Source: VFZN01 sp050249615 | GTDB taxonomy: Bacteria > Acidobacteriota > Vicinamibacteria > Vicinamibacterales > UBA2999 | NCBI GenBank assembly: GCA_050249615.1 | Contig: JBFWQE010000001.1 | Span: 62,001-126,000, forward strand | Length of the DNA stretch: 64,000 nucleotides | Direction: 5' to 3' | Part shown: in pieces, positions 26,831 to 34,655 of the stretch | Numbering within the stretch: the first letter of the stretch is position 1 | Layout: each line of letters opens with the position of its first letter | Notes under the pieces: model-generated | The model's database searches: none | What the model saw: only the letters and a program-made list of their open reading frames with translations | Told to the model about the DNA's origin: nothing | Made by a program: the position numbers and the translations under genes

Positions 26831-27367
26831 TTACGCGCCGGTCTTGCCGGCCTTCTTCTTCAGCACTTCGCCCGTGTAGCGCACGCCCTTCTGCTGGTAC
26901 GGGTCGGGCTTGCGCAGGCGCCGCAGGTTCGCCGCCACCTGGCCCACCAGCTGGCGATCCACGCCCGTGACGGTGATGTGGGTCTGCTTGTCGATGGCGA
27001 CGTCGATGCCCGCGGGCACGTCGAACACCACCGGGTGCGAGTAGCCGAGCGCCAGCACGATCTGCTTGCCCTTCATCTCGGCGCGATAGCCCACGCCGAC
27101 GATGTCCAGCTCCCTCTTCCAGCCCTCGGTCACGCCGAGCACGGCGTTGTTCACGAGGCTGCGGGCGAGGCCGTGGAACTTGTCGTACTCGCGCACATCG
27201 GCCGCCTTCCGGGTGAGCAGCTGGCCGTCCTCGACGACCGCGGTCACGCCCGGGGGCAGCGCCTGCTTCATCTGGCCCTTCGGCCCCTTCACCTCGACGG
27301 TGCCGCCGTCGATCTTGACGGTGACCCCCTTCGGGATGGCGATTGGCTTCTTTCCGATTCTCGACAT
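26831..27367 (-). CDS. rplF: Ribosomal protein L6
   Basis: 178 residues, the usual length. It starts MSRIGKKPIAIPKGV and contains the C-terminal signature PDPYQQKGVRYTGE. L6 lies near the factor-binding site. It is 4 bp after rpsH. Confidence 0.97.
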   Translation of the reverse strand: MSRIGKKPIAIPKGVTVKIDGGTVEVKGPKGQMKQALPPGVTAVVEDGQLLTRKAADVREYDKFHGLARSLVNNAVLGVTEGWKRELDIVGVGYRAEMKGKQIVLALGYSHPVVFDVPAGIDVAIDKQTHITVTGVDRQLVGQVAANLRRLRKPDPYQQKGVRYTGEVLKKKAGKTGA

Positions 27368-27371
27368 GGCG

Positions 27372-27785
27372 TCACCAAACGTTGCAGAGGATCTCGCCGC
27401 CGACGCCGGCCTTCTGGGCGGCGCGCCCGGTCATGACGCCCCGCGACGTCGTGAGGATGTTCACGCCCAGGCCGCCGAGGACCGGGGGCACGCCCTCGCG
27501 GCCGGCATAGACGCGGCGCCCGGGGCGGCTCACCCGCTCGAGGCCGGAGATCACCTTCTCTCCGGCGGGGCCGTACTTCAGGAACACGCGCATCACCTGG
27601 CGGGCGGCCTTGCCGGGCCGCTCGGAGGGCGCCTCGACGAGCTTGTAGCCCGCGATGTAGCCCTCGTCCTGCAGGATCTTCGCGATCTCGGTCTTCAGCT
27701 TGGACGCGGGCAGGTCCACGCGCGCGTGCCTGGCGTGCACGGCGTTGCGAATCCGCGTCAGCATGTCGGCAATCGGATCAGTCAT
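27372..27785 (-). CDS. rpsH: Ribosomal protein S8
   Basis: 137 residues. It starts MTDPIADMLTRIRNA and ends with TSRGVMTGRAAQKAGVGGE and CNVW, both S8 hallmarks. S8 is an early 30S binder, and in Escherichia coli it represses the spc operon. The 34-bp gap before it contains degenerate 7-bp repeats. Confidence 0.97.
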   Translation of the reverse strand: MTDPIADMLTRIRNAVHARHARVDLPASKLKTEIAKILQDEGYIAGYKLVEAPSERPGKAARQVMRVFLKYGPAGEKVISGLERVSRPGRRVYAGREGVPPVLGGLGVNILTTSRGVMTGRAAQKAGVGGEILCNVW

Positions 27786-27793
27786 AGCTACTG

Positions 27794-27807
27794 CTCTCAG
27801 CTCTCGG
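27794..27807. repeat. Short 7-bp repeats in the rpsN-rpsH gap
   Basis: Two clean units (CTCTCAG, CTCTCGG) flanked by degenerate ones (GCTACTG before, CTAACTC and TGGCTC after). The repeats span nearly the whole 34-bp gap. Confidence 0.55.
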
Positions 27808-27819
27808 CTAACTCTGGCT

Positions 27820-28005
27820 CTACCAGCTGCTCTTGGTCACGCCGGCGACGTCGCCCGTCAGCGCCAGCTCGCGGAAGCAGAGCCGGCACATGCCGAACTT
27901 CCGGATGAACGCGCGGGACCGGCCGCACCGGCGGCACCGGTTGCGGTGGCGGACCTTGAACTTCAGCGTCTTCTTCTCGCGAGCCTTCTTGGCGGTCGTG
28001 GCCAC
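27820..28005 (-). CDS. rpsN: Ribosomal protein S14, zinc type
   Basis: 61 residues from GTG 28005, with AGAGAGGA as ribosome site just upstream. Two CxxC pairs (Cys24/Cys27 and Cys40/Cys43) identify the short zinc-binding S14. The frame continues upstream to 28605 only as a shadow of rplE. It lies 14 bp after rplE. Confidence 0.96.
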   Translation of the reverse strand: MATTAKKAREKKTLKFKVRHRNRCRRCGRSRAFIRKFGMCRLCFRELALTGDVAGVTKSSW

Positions 28006-28019
28006 GGAAATGTCCTCTC

Positions 28020-28574
28020 TCAGTTCTGCCGGAACGGCATGCCCAGCAACTGCAGGAGCTTGCGCGCCTCGGCGTCCGTCTTGGCGGTGGTGACCACGCA
28101 GACGTTCATGCCGCGGGCCTTGTCCACCTTCAGGTAGTCGATCTCCGTGAAGATCAGCTGGTCGCGCAGGCCGAGCGTGTAGTTGCCGCGGCCGTCGAAG
28201 CCCCGGCCAGACACCCCGCGGAAATCGCGGACGCGCGGCAGGGCGATGCTCATCAGCCGGTCCAGGAACTCGTACATCCGCTCGCCGCGCAGCGTGACCA
28301 TCGCGCCGATGGGCATGCCCTGGCGGACCTTGAACTGCGCGATGGATTTCTTCGCGCGGCGCACGGCGGCCTTCTGCCCGGTGATCTTCCCGAGCTCCTC
28401 CGCGCCGGTGTCCACCACCTTGGCGTTCTGCGTGGCCTCGCCGAGGCCCATGTTGACCACCACCTTGGTGATGCGGGGCACGGCCATGACGTTCGGGTAG
28501 CCGAACTCCTTCTGGAGCGCCGGCACGACGTCCTTCTGGTACTTCTCGCGCAAGCGGGTCATCTGCGACTTCAT
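28020..28574 (-). CDS. rplE: Ribosomal protein L5
   Basis: 184 residues. The L5 signature VVNMGLGEATQNAKVV and a typical C-terminus are present. L5 binds 5S rRNA. ATG 28574 overlaps the rplX stop (ATGA). Confidence 0.97.
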   Translation of the reverse strand: MKSQMTRLREKYQKDVVPALQKEFGYPNVMAVPRITKVVVNMGLGEATQNAKVVDTGAEELGKITGQKAAVRRAKKSIAQFKVRQGMPIGAMVTLRGERMYEFLDRLMSIALPRVRDFRGVSGRGFDGRGNYTLGLRDQLIFTEIDYLKVDKARGMNVCVVTTAKTDAEARKLLQLLGMPFRQN

Positions 28575-28897
28575 TTGTCCACCACCGCGCCGCTCTTGCG
28601 GCCAATGCGCACCCGGCGCCCGTCCGGAAGCGTCTTGTGCCCCACCCGGGTCGCCTCGCCGCTCTCCGGGTCGAGCAGCATCACGTTGCTCGCGTGGATG
28701 GGCGCCTCGCGCTCGACGATGCCGCCCTTGATGTTCTTCTGCGGGTTCGGGCGGGTGTGCCGCTTGATGACGTTCACGCCCTCCACCACCACCCGGTTCT
28801 TCGCCGCGATCACCATCAGGACACGGCCCTTCTTGCCGCGGTCCTTCCCGGCCCGCACGACGACCTGGTCGTTCTTCCGAATGCTCATCGACGGCAT
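28571..28897 (-). CDS. rplX: Ribosomal protein L24
   Basis: 108 residues from ATG 28897. GAGGTG lies 8 nt upstream, which favours this over ATG 28888. The KOW motif (DQVVVRAGKDRGKKGRVL) is at about 9-26. L24 starts 50S assembly. It begins 2 bp after the rplN stop. Confidence 0.96.
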   Translation of the reverse strand: MPSMSIRKNDQVVVRAGKDRGKKGRVLMVIAAKNRVVVEGVNVIKRHTRPNPQKNIKGGIVEREAPIHASNVMLLDPESGEATRVGHKTLPDGRRVRIGRKSGAVVDK

Positions 28898-28899
28898 GG

Positions 28900-29268
28900 C
28901 TACAGCACCTCGGGCGCGAGCGAGATGATCTTCATGAACCGGCGCTCGCGCAGCTCGCGGGCCACCGGGCCGAAGACGCGCGTGCCGATCGGCTCGTTGT
29001 TGTCGTTGATCAGCACCGCCGCGTTCCGGTCGAACCGGATGTAGCTGCCATCCTTGCGCCGCTGCTCCTTGCGCACGCGGACGACGACGGCCTTCACGAC
29101 CTGGCCCTTCTTGATGTTCGACTCCGGCGCCGCTTCCTTCACGTTCGCCGTGATCACGTCGCCCAGGTAGGCGTAGCGCCCGGTCGACCCGCCGATCGGG
29201 TTGATGACCGAGATCTTGCGCGCGCCGGAGTTGTCGGCGACGTCGAGGATCGATCGCATCTGGATCAT
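28900..29268 (-). CDS. rplN: Ribosomal protein L14
   Basis: 122 residues, the standard length. It starts MIQMRSILDVADNSGARKI and ends with RELRERRFMKIISLAPEVL. L14 contributes to subunit bridges. It is 12 bp after rpsQ. Confidence 0.98.
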   Translation of the reverse strand: MIQMRSILDVADNSGARKISVINPIGGSTGRYAYLGDVITANVKEAAPESNIKKGQVVKAVVVRVRKEQRRKDGSYIRFDRNAAVLINDNNEPIGTRVFGPVARELRERRFMKIISLAPEVL

Positions 29269-29280
29269 GGTCGCCTCCTC

Positions 29281-29535
29281 CTATACCTGGGTGGCGCGCT
29301 CGACGATGCGCGTCACGGTCCACCGCTTGCGGGCGCTCATCGGACGGGTCTCGGCAATCGCCACCCGATCGCCGACCTTCGCCGCGTCACCCGCGTTGTG
29401 CGCCAGGAAGCGGGTCGTCCGCTTCTGCGTCTTCCCGTAGACCGGGTGCTGGACCCGGCGCTCGACCGACACGACGACGCTCTTCTGCATCTTGTCGCTG
29501 ACGACCACGCCCTGGAGTTCTGCCTTCACCGCCAT
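29281..29535 (-). CDS. rpsQ: Ribosomal protein S17
   Basis: 84 residues with an OB-fold. GVVVSDKMQKSVVVSVERR and KVGDRVAIAETRPMSARKRW are diagnostic of S17. It is 2 bp after rpmC. Confidence 0.97.
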   Translation of the reverse strand: MAVKAELQGVVVSDKMQKSVVVSVERRVQHPVYGKTQKRTTRFLAHNAGDAAKVGDRVAIAETRPMSARKRWTVTRIVERATQV

Positions 29536-29537
29536 GA

Positions 29538-29726
29538 CTACTTCGCCTTCTCTCTGAGAATGGTCTTGATGCGCGCCAGGTCCCGCCGCACGTTCTTGAT
29601 CTTCCCCGGGGCCTCGAGCTGCCCCAGCGACTTCTGGATGCGCATCCGGAACAGCTGGTCGTCGAGCTCCTGCTCCTTCGCGCGGAGCCCGTCGACGTCG
29701 AGATCCCTCAGCTCCACCGCCTTCAT
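29538..29726 (-). CDS. rpmC: Ribosomal protein L29
   Basis: 62 residues. The two-helix pattern and the LGQLEAPGKIKNVRRDLARI segment match L29, a tunnel-exit protein. ATG 29726 overlaps the rplP stop by 4 bp. Confidence 0.96.
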   Translation of the reverse strand: MKAVELRDLDVDGLRAKEQELDDQLFRMRIQKSLGQLEAPGKIKNVRRDLARIKTILREKAK

Positions 29727-30148
29727 GACACCTTCTCCTCGGCGAACCGCGTCGCGAACTTCGTCTTGATGGGCAGCTTGGCCGAGGCCAGCTCCATCGC
29801 GCGGCGCGCCTCCGGCTCCGACACCCCCTCCATCTCGAAGAGGATGCGGCCCGGGCGGACCACCATCACCCAGCCCTCGGGCGCGCCCTTGCCCTTGCCC
29901 ATGCGCGTCTCCTGGGGCTTCTTCGTGACCGGCTTGTCCGGGAACACCCGCACCCAGATCTTCCCGCCGCGCTTGACGAAGCGGGTCATCGCCACGCGCG
30001 CCGCCTCGATCTGCCGGTCCGTCAGCCAGCAGGGCTCCAGCGCCTTCAGGCCGTAGTCACCGAAGGCCACGTCCGACCCGCGCCACGCCTTCCCGCGCAT
30101 CCGCCCGCGCTGCTGCTTGCGGAACTTCACCTTCTTGGGCATCAACAT
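29723..30148 (-). CDS. rplP: Ribosomal protein L16
   Basis: 141 residues starting MLMPKKVKFRKQQRGRMRGK. The conserved RVFPDKPVTKKPQETRMGKG and GKGAPEGWV segments are present. L16 helps position A-site tRNA. It is 32 bp after rpsC. Confidence 0.98.
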   Translation of the reverse strand: MLMPKKVKFRKQQRGRMRGKAWRGSDVAFGDYGLKALEPCWLTDRQIEAARVAMTRFVKRGGKIWVRVFPDKPVTKKPQETRMGKGKGAPEGWVMVVRPGRILFEMEGVSEPEARRAMELASAKLPIKTKFATRFAEEKVS

Positions 30149-30180
30149 GATGTCGATCCTTCAGTCTCGATCGGCCCCGA

Positions 30181-30894
30181 TCAGCCGCGGGCCTCCGGCC
30201 TCGGCCGCCGCGGGCCGCGGTCCCGGTCGCCCCGCGGGCCGCCGTACTCCTCTTCGCGCCCGACGCGCGGCGTCAGCCGCTCACCCTTGTAGAGCCACAC
30301 CTTCACGCCGATCTGGCCGTAGGTGGTGCTCGCCTCCGCGAACCCGTAGTCGATGTCCGCCCGCAGGGTCTGCAGCGGCAGCTGCCCGTGCAGGTACCAC
30401 TCCGACCGCGCGATCTCCGCGCCGTTCAGCCGGCCGGACACCCGCACCTTGATCCCCCGCGCGCCGAAGCGCAGGGCCGACTCCACGGCCTTGCGCATCG
30501 CCCGGCGGAACGCCACGCGCTTCTCCAGCTGCATGGCCACCGACTCGCCCACCAGCTGGGCGTCGAGCTCCGGCTTCTGGATCTCCTGGATGTTGATGAA
30601 GACCTCGCGGTTGGTCCGCTTCTGGATCTCCTGCTTCAGCTTGTCGACCTCCTGCCCCTTGCGGCCGATGATGATGCCCGGGCGCGAGGTGTAGATGTCG
30701 ATCTTCAGCTTGTTCGCGGCGCGCTCGATCTCGACCTTCGCGACGCCGGCATGCTGGAAGCGCCGCTTCAGGTCGCGCTTGAGCCGCAGGTCCTCGTGCA
30801 GCAGGTCCGCGTATTCCTTGTCGGCGAACCAGCGCGACTTCCAGGTCTTGTTGAATCCGATCCGGAACCCGTACGGGTGAACTTTCTGGCCCAC
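30181..30894 (-). CDS. rpsC: Ribosomal protein S3
   Basis: 237 residues from GTG 30894. The KH domain (PGIIIGRKGQEVDKLK) and the C-terminal S3 domain (IKVRVSGRLNGAEIARSEW) are intact. The last 25 residues are Arg/Pro/Gly-rich. S3 forms part of the mRNA entry channel. It lies 12 bp after rplV. Confidence 0.97.
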   Translation of the reverse strand: MGQKVHPYGFRIGFNKTWKSRWFADKEYADLLHEDLRLKRDLKRRFQHAGVAKVEIERAANKLKIDIYTSRPGIIIGRKGQEVDKLKQEIQKRTNREVFINIQEIQKPELDAQLVGESVAMQLEKRVAFRRAMRKAVESALRFGARGIKVRVSGRLNGAEIARSEWYLHGQLPLQTLRADIDYGFAEASTTYGQIGVKVWLYKGERLTPRVGREEEYGGPRGDRDRGPRRPRPEARG

Positions 30895-30906
30895 AGTGAT
30901 CTCCCT

Positions 30907-31341
30907 TTACGCCTTGGCCGCCGGGGCGGCCTTCTCCGGCCGCGCCCCCGCGCGCCTGGCCGGCTTCCCGGTCCCGGTCCCCACCGCCTTGACGACCTGC
31001 GGCCGCTCGGTCACCTCGACCGTCAGGTGCGTCGTCCGCTTGACGATGCGGAAGGCCCGGCCCATCGGGGCCGGCCGCACGCGCTTCATCGACGGGCCGT
31101 TGTCGGCGTGGCACTTCGAGACGAAGAGGCGCTCGACCTCCCCGCCGAAGCCTTCCTTCTGCTGCGCGTTGGCCACGGCCGAGCGCAGCACCTTGGCCAC
31201 GTCGCGCGCCACCGCCTTGCGGCTGAACTGCAGCGCCGCGAGGGCCTGGTTCACGTCCTTGCCGCGAATGAGGTCCATCACCAGGCCGGCCTTCTGGGCC
31301 GAGGTGCGGACGTACTTCGCCGTTGCCGCTGCCTGCACCAT
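30907..31341 (-). CDS. rplV: Ribosomal protein L22
   Basis: 144 residues. The L22 core has RTSAQKAGLVMDLIRGKDV near the N-terminus and RPAPMGRAFRIVKRTTHLTV in the tunnel hairpin. A basic Ala/Pro/Lys tail of about 30 residues extends beyond the usual 110. It is 3 bp after rpsS. Confidence 0.96.
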   Translation of the reverse strand: MVQAAATAKYVRTSAQKAGLVMDLIRGKDVNQALAALQFSRKAVARDVAKVLRSAVANAQQKEGFGGEVERLFVSKCHADNGPSMKRVRPAPMGRAFRIVKRTTHLTVEVTERPQVVKAVGTGTGKPARRAGARPEKAAPAAKA

Positions 31342-31344
31342 GGC

Positions 31345-31647
31345 TTAGCCCTTTCCGCCCGCGGGCGCCGAGGACGCCGACTTGTCGGCCTTGGCCGCGT
31401 GGCCCCGGAACTGCCGCGTCGGCGAGAACTCGCCCAGCTTGTGACCCACCATGTTCTCGGTGACGTAGACCGGCACGAACTTCCGCCCGTTGTGCACCGC
31501 CAGGGTGTGGCCCACCATCTCGGGGATCACCGTCGAGCGGCGCGACCAGGTCTTGACCACCTTCTTCTCGTTGGCGCGGTTCATCGCCTCCACCTTCTCG
31601 AGCAGGTGGGTGTCGACGAACGGCCCCTTCTTCAGTGAACGGCTCAT
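31345..31647 (-). CDS. rpsS: Ribosomal protein S19
   Basis: 100 residues starting MSRSLKKGPFVDTHLLEKV, with TVIPEMVGHTLAVHNG and the MVGHKLGEFSPTR signature. S19 is in the 30S head. The tail after residue 88 is Ala/Ser/Gly-rich. The 50-bp gap to rplB is mostly heptamer repeats. Confidence 0.97.
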   Translation of the reverse strand: MSRSLKKGPFVDTHLLEKVEAMNRANEKKVVKTWSRRSTVIPEMVGHTLAVHNGRKFVPVYVTENMVGHKLGEFSPTRQFRGHAAKADKSASSAPAGGKG

Positions 31648-31656
31648 ATCAGGTCT

Positions 31657-31684
31657 CAGGGATCAGGGATCAGGGATCAGGGAT
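31657..31684. repeat. 7-bp tandem array, 4 perfect units (rplB-rpsS gap)
   Basis: CAGGGAT repeated four times without a mismatch, in the 50-bp gap between the rplB stop (31698) and the rpsS start (31647). Confidence 0.97.
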
Positions 31685-31697
31685 CGCTCGATCCGTC

Positions 31698-32522
31698 CTA
31701 CTTCGGTCTCCGCTGCACGATGAACGCATCGCTCGGGCGGCGCGTCCGCGTCTTGTACCCCTTCGTCGGCACGCCCCAGGGCGTCACCGGGTGCCGGCCA
31801 CCCGAGGTCTTGCCCTCGCCGCCGCCGAGCGGGTGATCCACCGGGTTCATGGCCACGCCGCGCACGTGCGGGCGCTTGCCCAGCCAGCGGCTGCGGCCCG
31901 CCTTGCCGATCGACACGTTCTCGTGATCGAGGTTGCCCACCTGGCCGATCGTGGCGCGGCAGACCTGGGCGATCTTGCGGATCTCACCCGAGGGCATCTT
32001 CACCGACACGTAGTCGCCTTCCTTGGCCACCACCTGCACGCCGGCCCCGGCGCTGCGCGCGAGCTGGCCGCCCTTGCCGGGCTTGAGCTCCACGTTGTGC
32101 ACCATGGTGCCGAGCGGGATGTGGCCGAGCGGCAGGCAGTTGCCCGGCAGAATGTCCACGGCGTCGCCCGCCACGATGGTGTCGCCCACTTTCAGCCCGA
32201 GAGGCTGCAGGATGTATCGCTTCTCGCCGTCGGCGTACGTGACCAGCGCGATGCGCGCCGATCGGTTCGGGTCGTACTCGATCGTCGAGACCTTCGCCGG
32301 GATGTTCTGCTTGTCCCGCTTGAAGTCGATGATGCGGTACAGCCTTTTGTGGCCGCCGCCGCGCCACCACGACGTCTGCTCGCCCGTGTTGTTGCGGCCG
32401 CCCGACACCTTCGCCGGCTCGGTGAGCGGCTTGTACGGGTGGTCGGTCGTGATGTCGTCGAACGTCTGCACCGTCATCTGGCGACGGGCAGGCGAGGTCG
32501 GCTTGTACTTGCGAATAGGCAT
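31698..32522 (-). CDS. rplB: Ribosomal protein L2
   Basis: 274 residues, the usual length. VRGVAMNPVDHPLGGGEGKT near the C-terminus is the L2 signature, including the His important for peptidyl-transferase-centre assembly. It is 3 bp after rplW. Confidence 0.98.
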   Translation of the reverse strand: MPIRKYKPTSPARRQMTVQTFDDITTDHPYKPLTEPAKVSGGRNNTGEQTSWWRGGGHKRLYRIIDFKRDKQNIPAKVSTIEYDPNRSARIALVTYADGEKRYILQPLGLKVGDTIVAGDAVDILPGNCLPLGHIPLGTMVHNVELKPGKGGQLARSAGAGVQVVAKEGDYVSVKMPSGEIRKIAQVCRATIGQVGNLDHENVSIGKAGRSRWLGKRPHVRGVAMNPVDHPLGGGEGKTSGGRHPVTPWGVPTKGYKTRTRRPSDAFIVQRRPK

Positions 32523-32525
32523 CGG

Positions 32526-32816
32526 TTATGCCCCTTCCAGGAAGTCCGGCAGCTTCTGGCCGGCCTTCAGCGTGACGTAGGCCTTCTTCCAGTCGGAGCG
32601 CCGGCCGACGAACCGGCCCTGGCGCTTCAGCTTGCCCTGCGTGTTCGCGGTGCGGACGCCGTCGACCTTGGCGCCGAGCAGCTTCTCGACCGCCCGCTTG
32701 ACGTCGATCTTGTTGGCGGCGCGCGCCACCTCGAACACCACGGTCCTGCCGTCCTCGCGGAGCAGCGTGGTCTTCTCGGTGACGAGCGGCCGGCGAATCA
32801 CATCGGTGAGTTTCAT
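32526..32816 (-). CDS. rplW: Ribosomal protein L23
   Basis: 96 residues. RRPLVTEKTTLL, VARAANKIDVKRAVEKLL and the basic GRFVGRRSDWKKAYVTLK segment match L23, the tunnel-exit docking site for trigger factor and SRP. The gap before it contains a short heptamer array. Confidence 0.96.
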   Translation of the reverse strand: MKLTDVIRRPLVTEKTTLLREDGRTVVFEVARAANKIDVKRAVEKLLGAKVDGVRTANTQGKLKRQGRFVGRRSDWKKAYVTLKAGQKLPDFLEGA

Positions 32817-32837
32817 CTCAGCTCTCAGCTTTCAGCG
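32817..32837. repeat. 7-bp tandem array in the rplD-rplW gap
   Basis: Three units, CTCAGCT, CTCAGCT and TTCAGCG, directly next to the rplW start codon. Confidence 0.7.
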
Positions 32838-32851
32838 TCCGGGTCCGCGCG

Positions 32852-33472
32852 CTACGCCAGCGCGGCTTCCAGCTTCTCCAGCGCCGCCTGCGTCACCACC
32901 ACCGTCCGGGTGCCGGCGACATCGCGCGCGGTGACGCGGTTGCTCGGCAGCAGGGCCACGCCCGGCACGTTGCGGACCGACAGGGCCAGCTTCTCGTCCG
33001 GCCGCACGTCCACCAGCAGCGCCTTGCCATTCACGCCCATCGTCTTCAGCATGCCCACCGCGGCCTTCGTCTTGACCTCGGCGGCCGCCAGCGCGTCCAC
33101 CACGATGAGGGCGCCGCCCTGGATCTTCTCGGCGAGCGCCGCGCGGAGCGCGCCCTTCTCCACCTTCTTCGGCAGCTGGTACTCGTAGCTCCGCGGCTGC
33201 GGACCGAACACCGTGCCGCCCTTGCGCCACAGCGGATTGCGGATCTCGCCCACGCGGGCGCGACCCGTGCCCTTCTGGCGCCACGGCTTCTTGCCGCTGC
33301 CGCTCACGAGCGCGCGGTTCTTCGTGGCGTGCGTGCCGCGCCGCTCGGCGGCGTTGGCGCGGACCACGGACTCGTGGATCAGGTCCGTCTTCACGCGCCC
33401 GCCGAACACCTCGTCGCTGACCGACACGGTGCCGACCTTCTGGTTCTGTGCGTTGACCACATCTACGGTCAT
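32852..33472 (-). CDS. rplD: Ribosomal protein L4
   Basis: 206 residues from ATG 33472, chosen over TTG 33493 because an AGGGAT ribosome site precedes it. SGSGKKPWRQKGTGRARVGE is the tunnel-lining loop. L4 represses the S10 operon in Escherichia coli; nothing here shows whether it does so. Confidence 0.95.
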   Translation of the reverse strand: MTVDVVNAQNQKVGTVSVSDEVFGGRVKTDLIHESVVRANAAERRGTHATKNRALVSGSGKKPWRQKGTGRARVGEIRNPLWRKGGTVFGPQPRSYEYQLPKKVEKGALRAALAEKIQGGALIVVDALAAAEVKTKAAVGMLKTMGVNGKALLVDVRPDEKLALSVRNVPGVALLPSNRVTARDVAGTRTVVVTQAALEKLEAALA

Positions 33473-33524
33473 CGTCGTATCCCTGCTCGCCAATCGTTCT
33501 GGTTACACAGTCGCGGCCAGCCGC

Positions 33525-33551
33525 CTCATCTGCGTCATCGGCGCCATCTGT
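33525..33551. repeat. 9-bp array, 3 units, in the rplC-rplD gap
   Basis: CTCATCTGC, GTCATCGGC and GCCATCTGT lie in tandem, ending 3 bp before the rplC stop codon. The unit resembles the GCCATCTGC unit of the array at 16582-16662, 17 kb away. Confidence 0.75.
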
Positions 33552-33554
33552 GTT

Positions 33555-34235
33555 CTACTTCTTGCCCTTCTTGGGCTTCTCCTGGAGCTGCGGCTGGGGC
33601 TCCGGCTTGGCGGCAACCGCCTTCCGGATGACCACGTACCCGCCGTTGGCCCCGGGCACCGCGCCCTTGACCAGCAGCAGGTTGTTCTCCGCGTCCACCT
33701 TCAGCACCTTCAGGTTGCGCACCGTCACCCGGTCCACGCCCATGTGGCCGTGCGCGCGCATGCCGGGCAGCACCCGCGAGGGGTACGACGAGGCGCCGAT
33801 GGAGCCCGGGGCGCGGTGGAACATCGATCCGTGCGTCTTGTCGCCGCCCCCGAAGTGATGGCGCTTGACGACGCCCTGGAAGCCGTGGCCCTTGCTCGTG
33901 CCGACCACGTCCACGCGCTCGCCCTGGTTGAAGATCGACACCAGGACCTGCGCGCCCGGCGCCGGCGCCTCGGCCCCCTTCGCCACCCGCACCTCGCGGC
34001 GCACGCGGGTCGCGGGCACGTTGGCCTTCCTGAAGTGGCCCGCCGTGGGCTTGTTCGCCTTGTACCGGCCCTCGACGAAGCCGATCTGGACCGCCTCGTA
34101 GCCGTCGGTCTGCGCGGTCTTCGCCTGGACGACGACACACGGCCCCGCCTGGAGCACGGTCGCCGGTTCCAGCGTCCCGTCCTCGAGGAAGAGCTGCGTC
34201 ATGCCGACTTTCTTCCCGATGATTCCAGTCACCAT
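33555..34235 (-). CDS. rplC: Ribosomal protein L3
   Basis: 226 residues. It starts MVTGIIGKKVGMTQLFLEDG and contains GTSKGHGFQGVVKRHHFGGG and the methylation-site region. L3 reaches to the peptidyl-transferase centre. The last 18 residues are Pro/Gln/Lys-rich. It is 12 bp after rpsJ. Confidence 0.97.
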   Translation of the reverse strand: MVTGIIGKKVGMTQLFLEDGTLEPATVLQAGPCVVVQAKTAQTDGYEAVQIGFVEGRYKANKPTAGHFRKANVPATRVRREVRVAKGAEAPAPGAQVLVSIFNQGERVDVVGTSKGHGFQGVVKRHHFGGGDKTHGSMFHRAPGSIGASSYPSRVLPGMRAHGHMGVDRVTVRNLKVLKVDAENNLLLVKGAVPGANGGYVVIRKAVAAKPEPQPQLQEKPKKGKK

Positions 34236-34247
34236 GTCGGTCTCGCC

Positions 34248-34577
<330 letters not shown>

Positions 34578-34590
34578 CTCTGATCCTTGT

Positions 34591-34618
34591 CGGGAGTCGG
34601 GAGTCGGGAGTCGGGAGT
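34591..34618. repeat. 7-bp tandem array, 4 perfect units (fusA-rpsJ gap)
   Basis: CGGGAGT repeated four times perfectly between the fusA stop (34656) and the rpsJ start (34577). Confidence 0.97.
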
Positions 34619-34655
34619 CGGCTGACTCGTCGTGTCCCGCGACCGGCGCTCCCCG

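Noticed and set aside
31648..31697. A CRISPR array
   Set aside because: The 7-9 bp units are contiguous with no spacers and no cas gene is near.
33472..33493. TTG 33493 as the rplD start
   Set aside because: L4 homology begins at ATG 33472, which has a better ribosome site.
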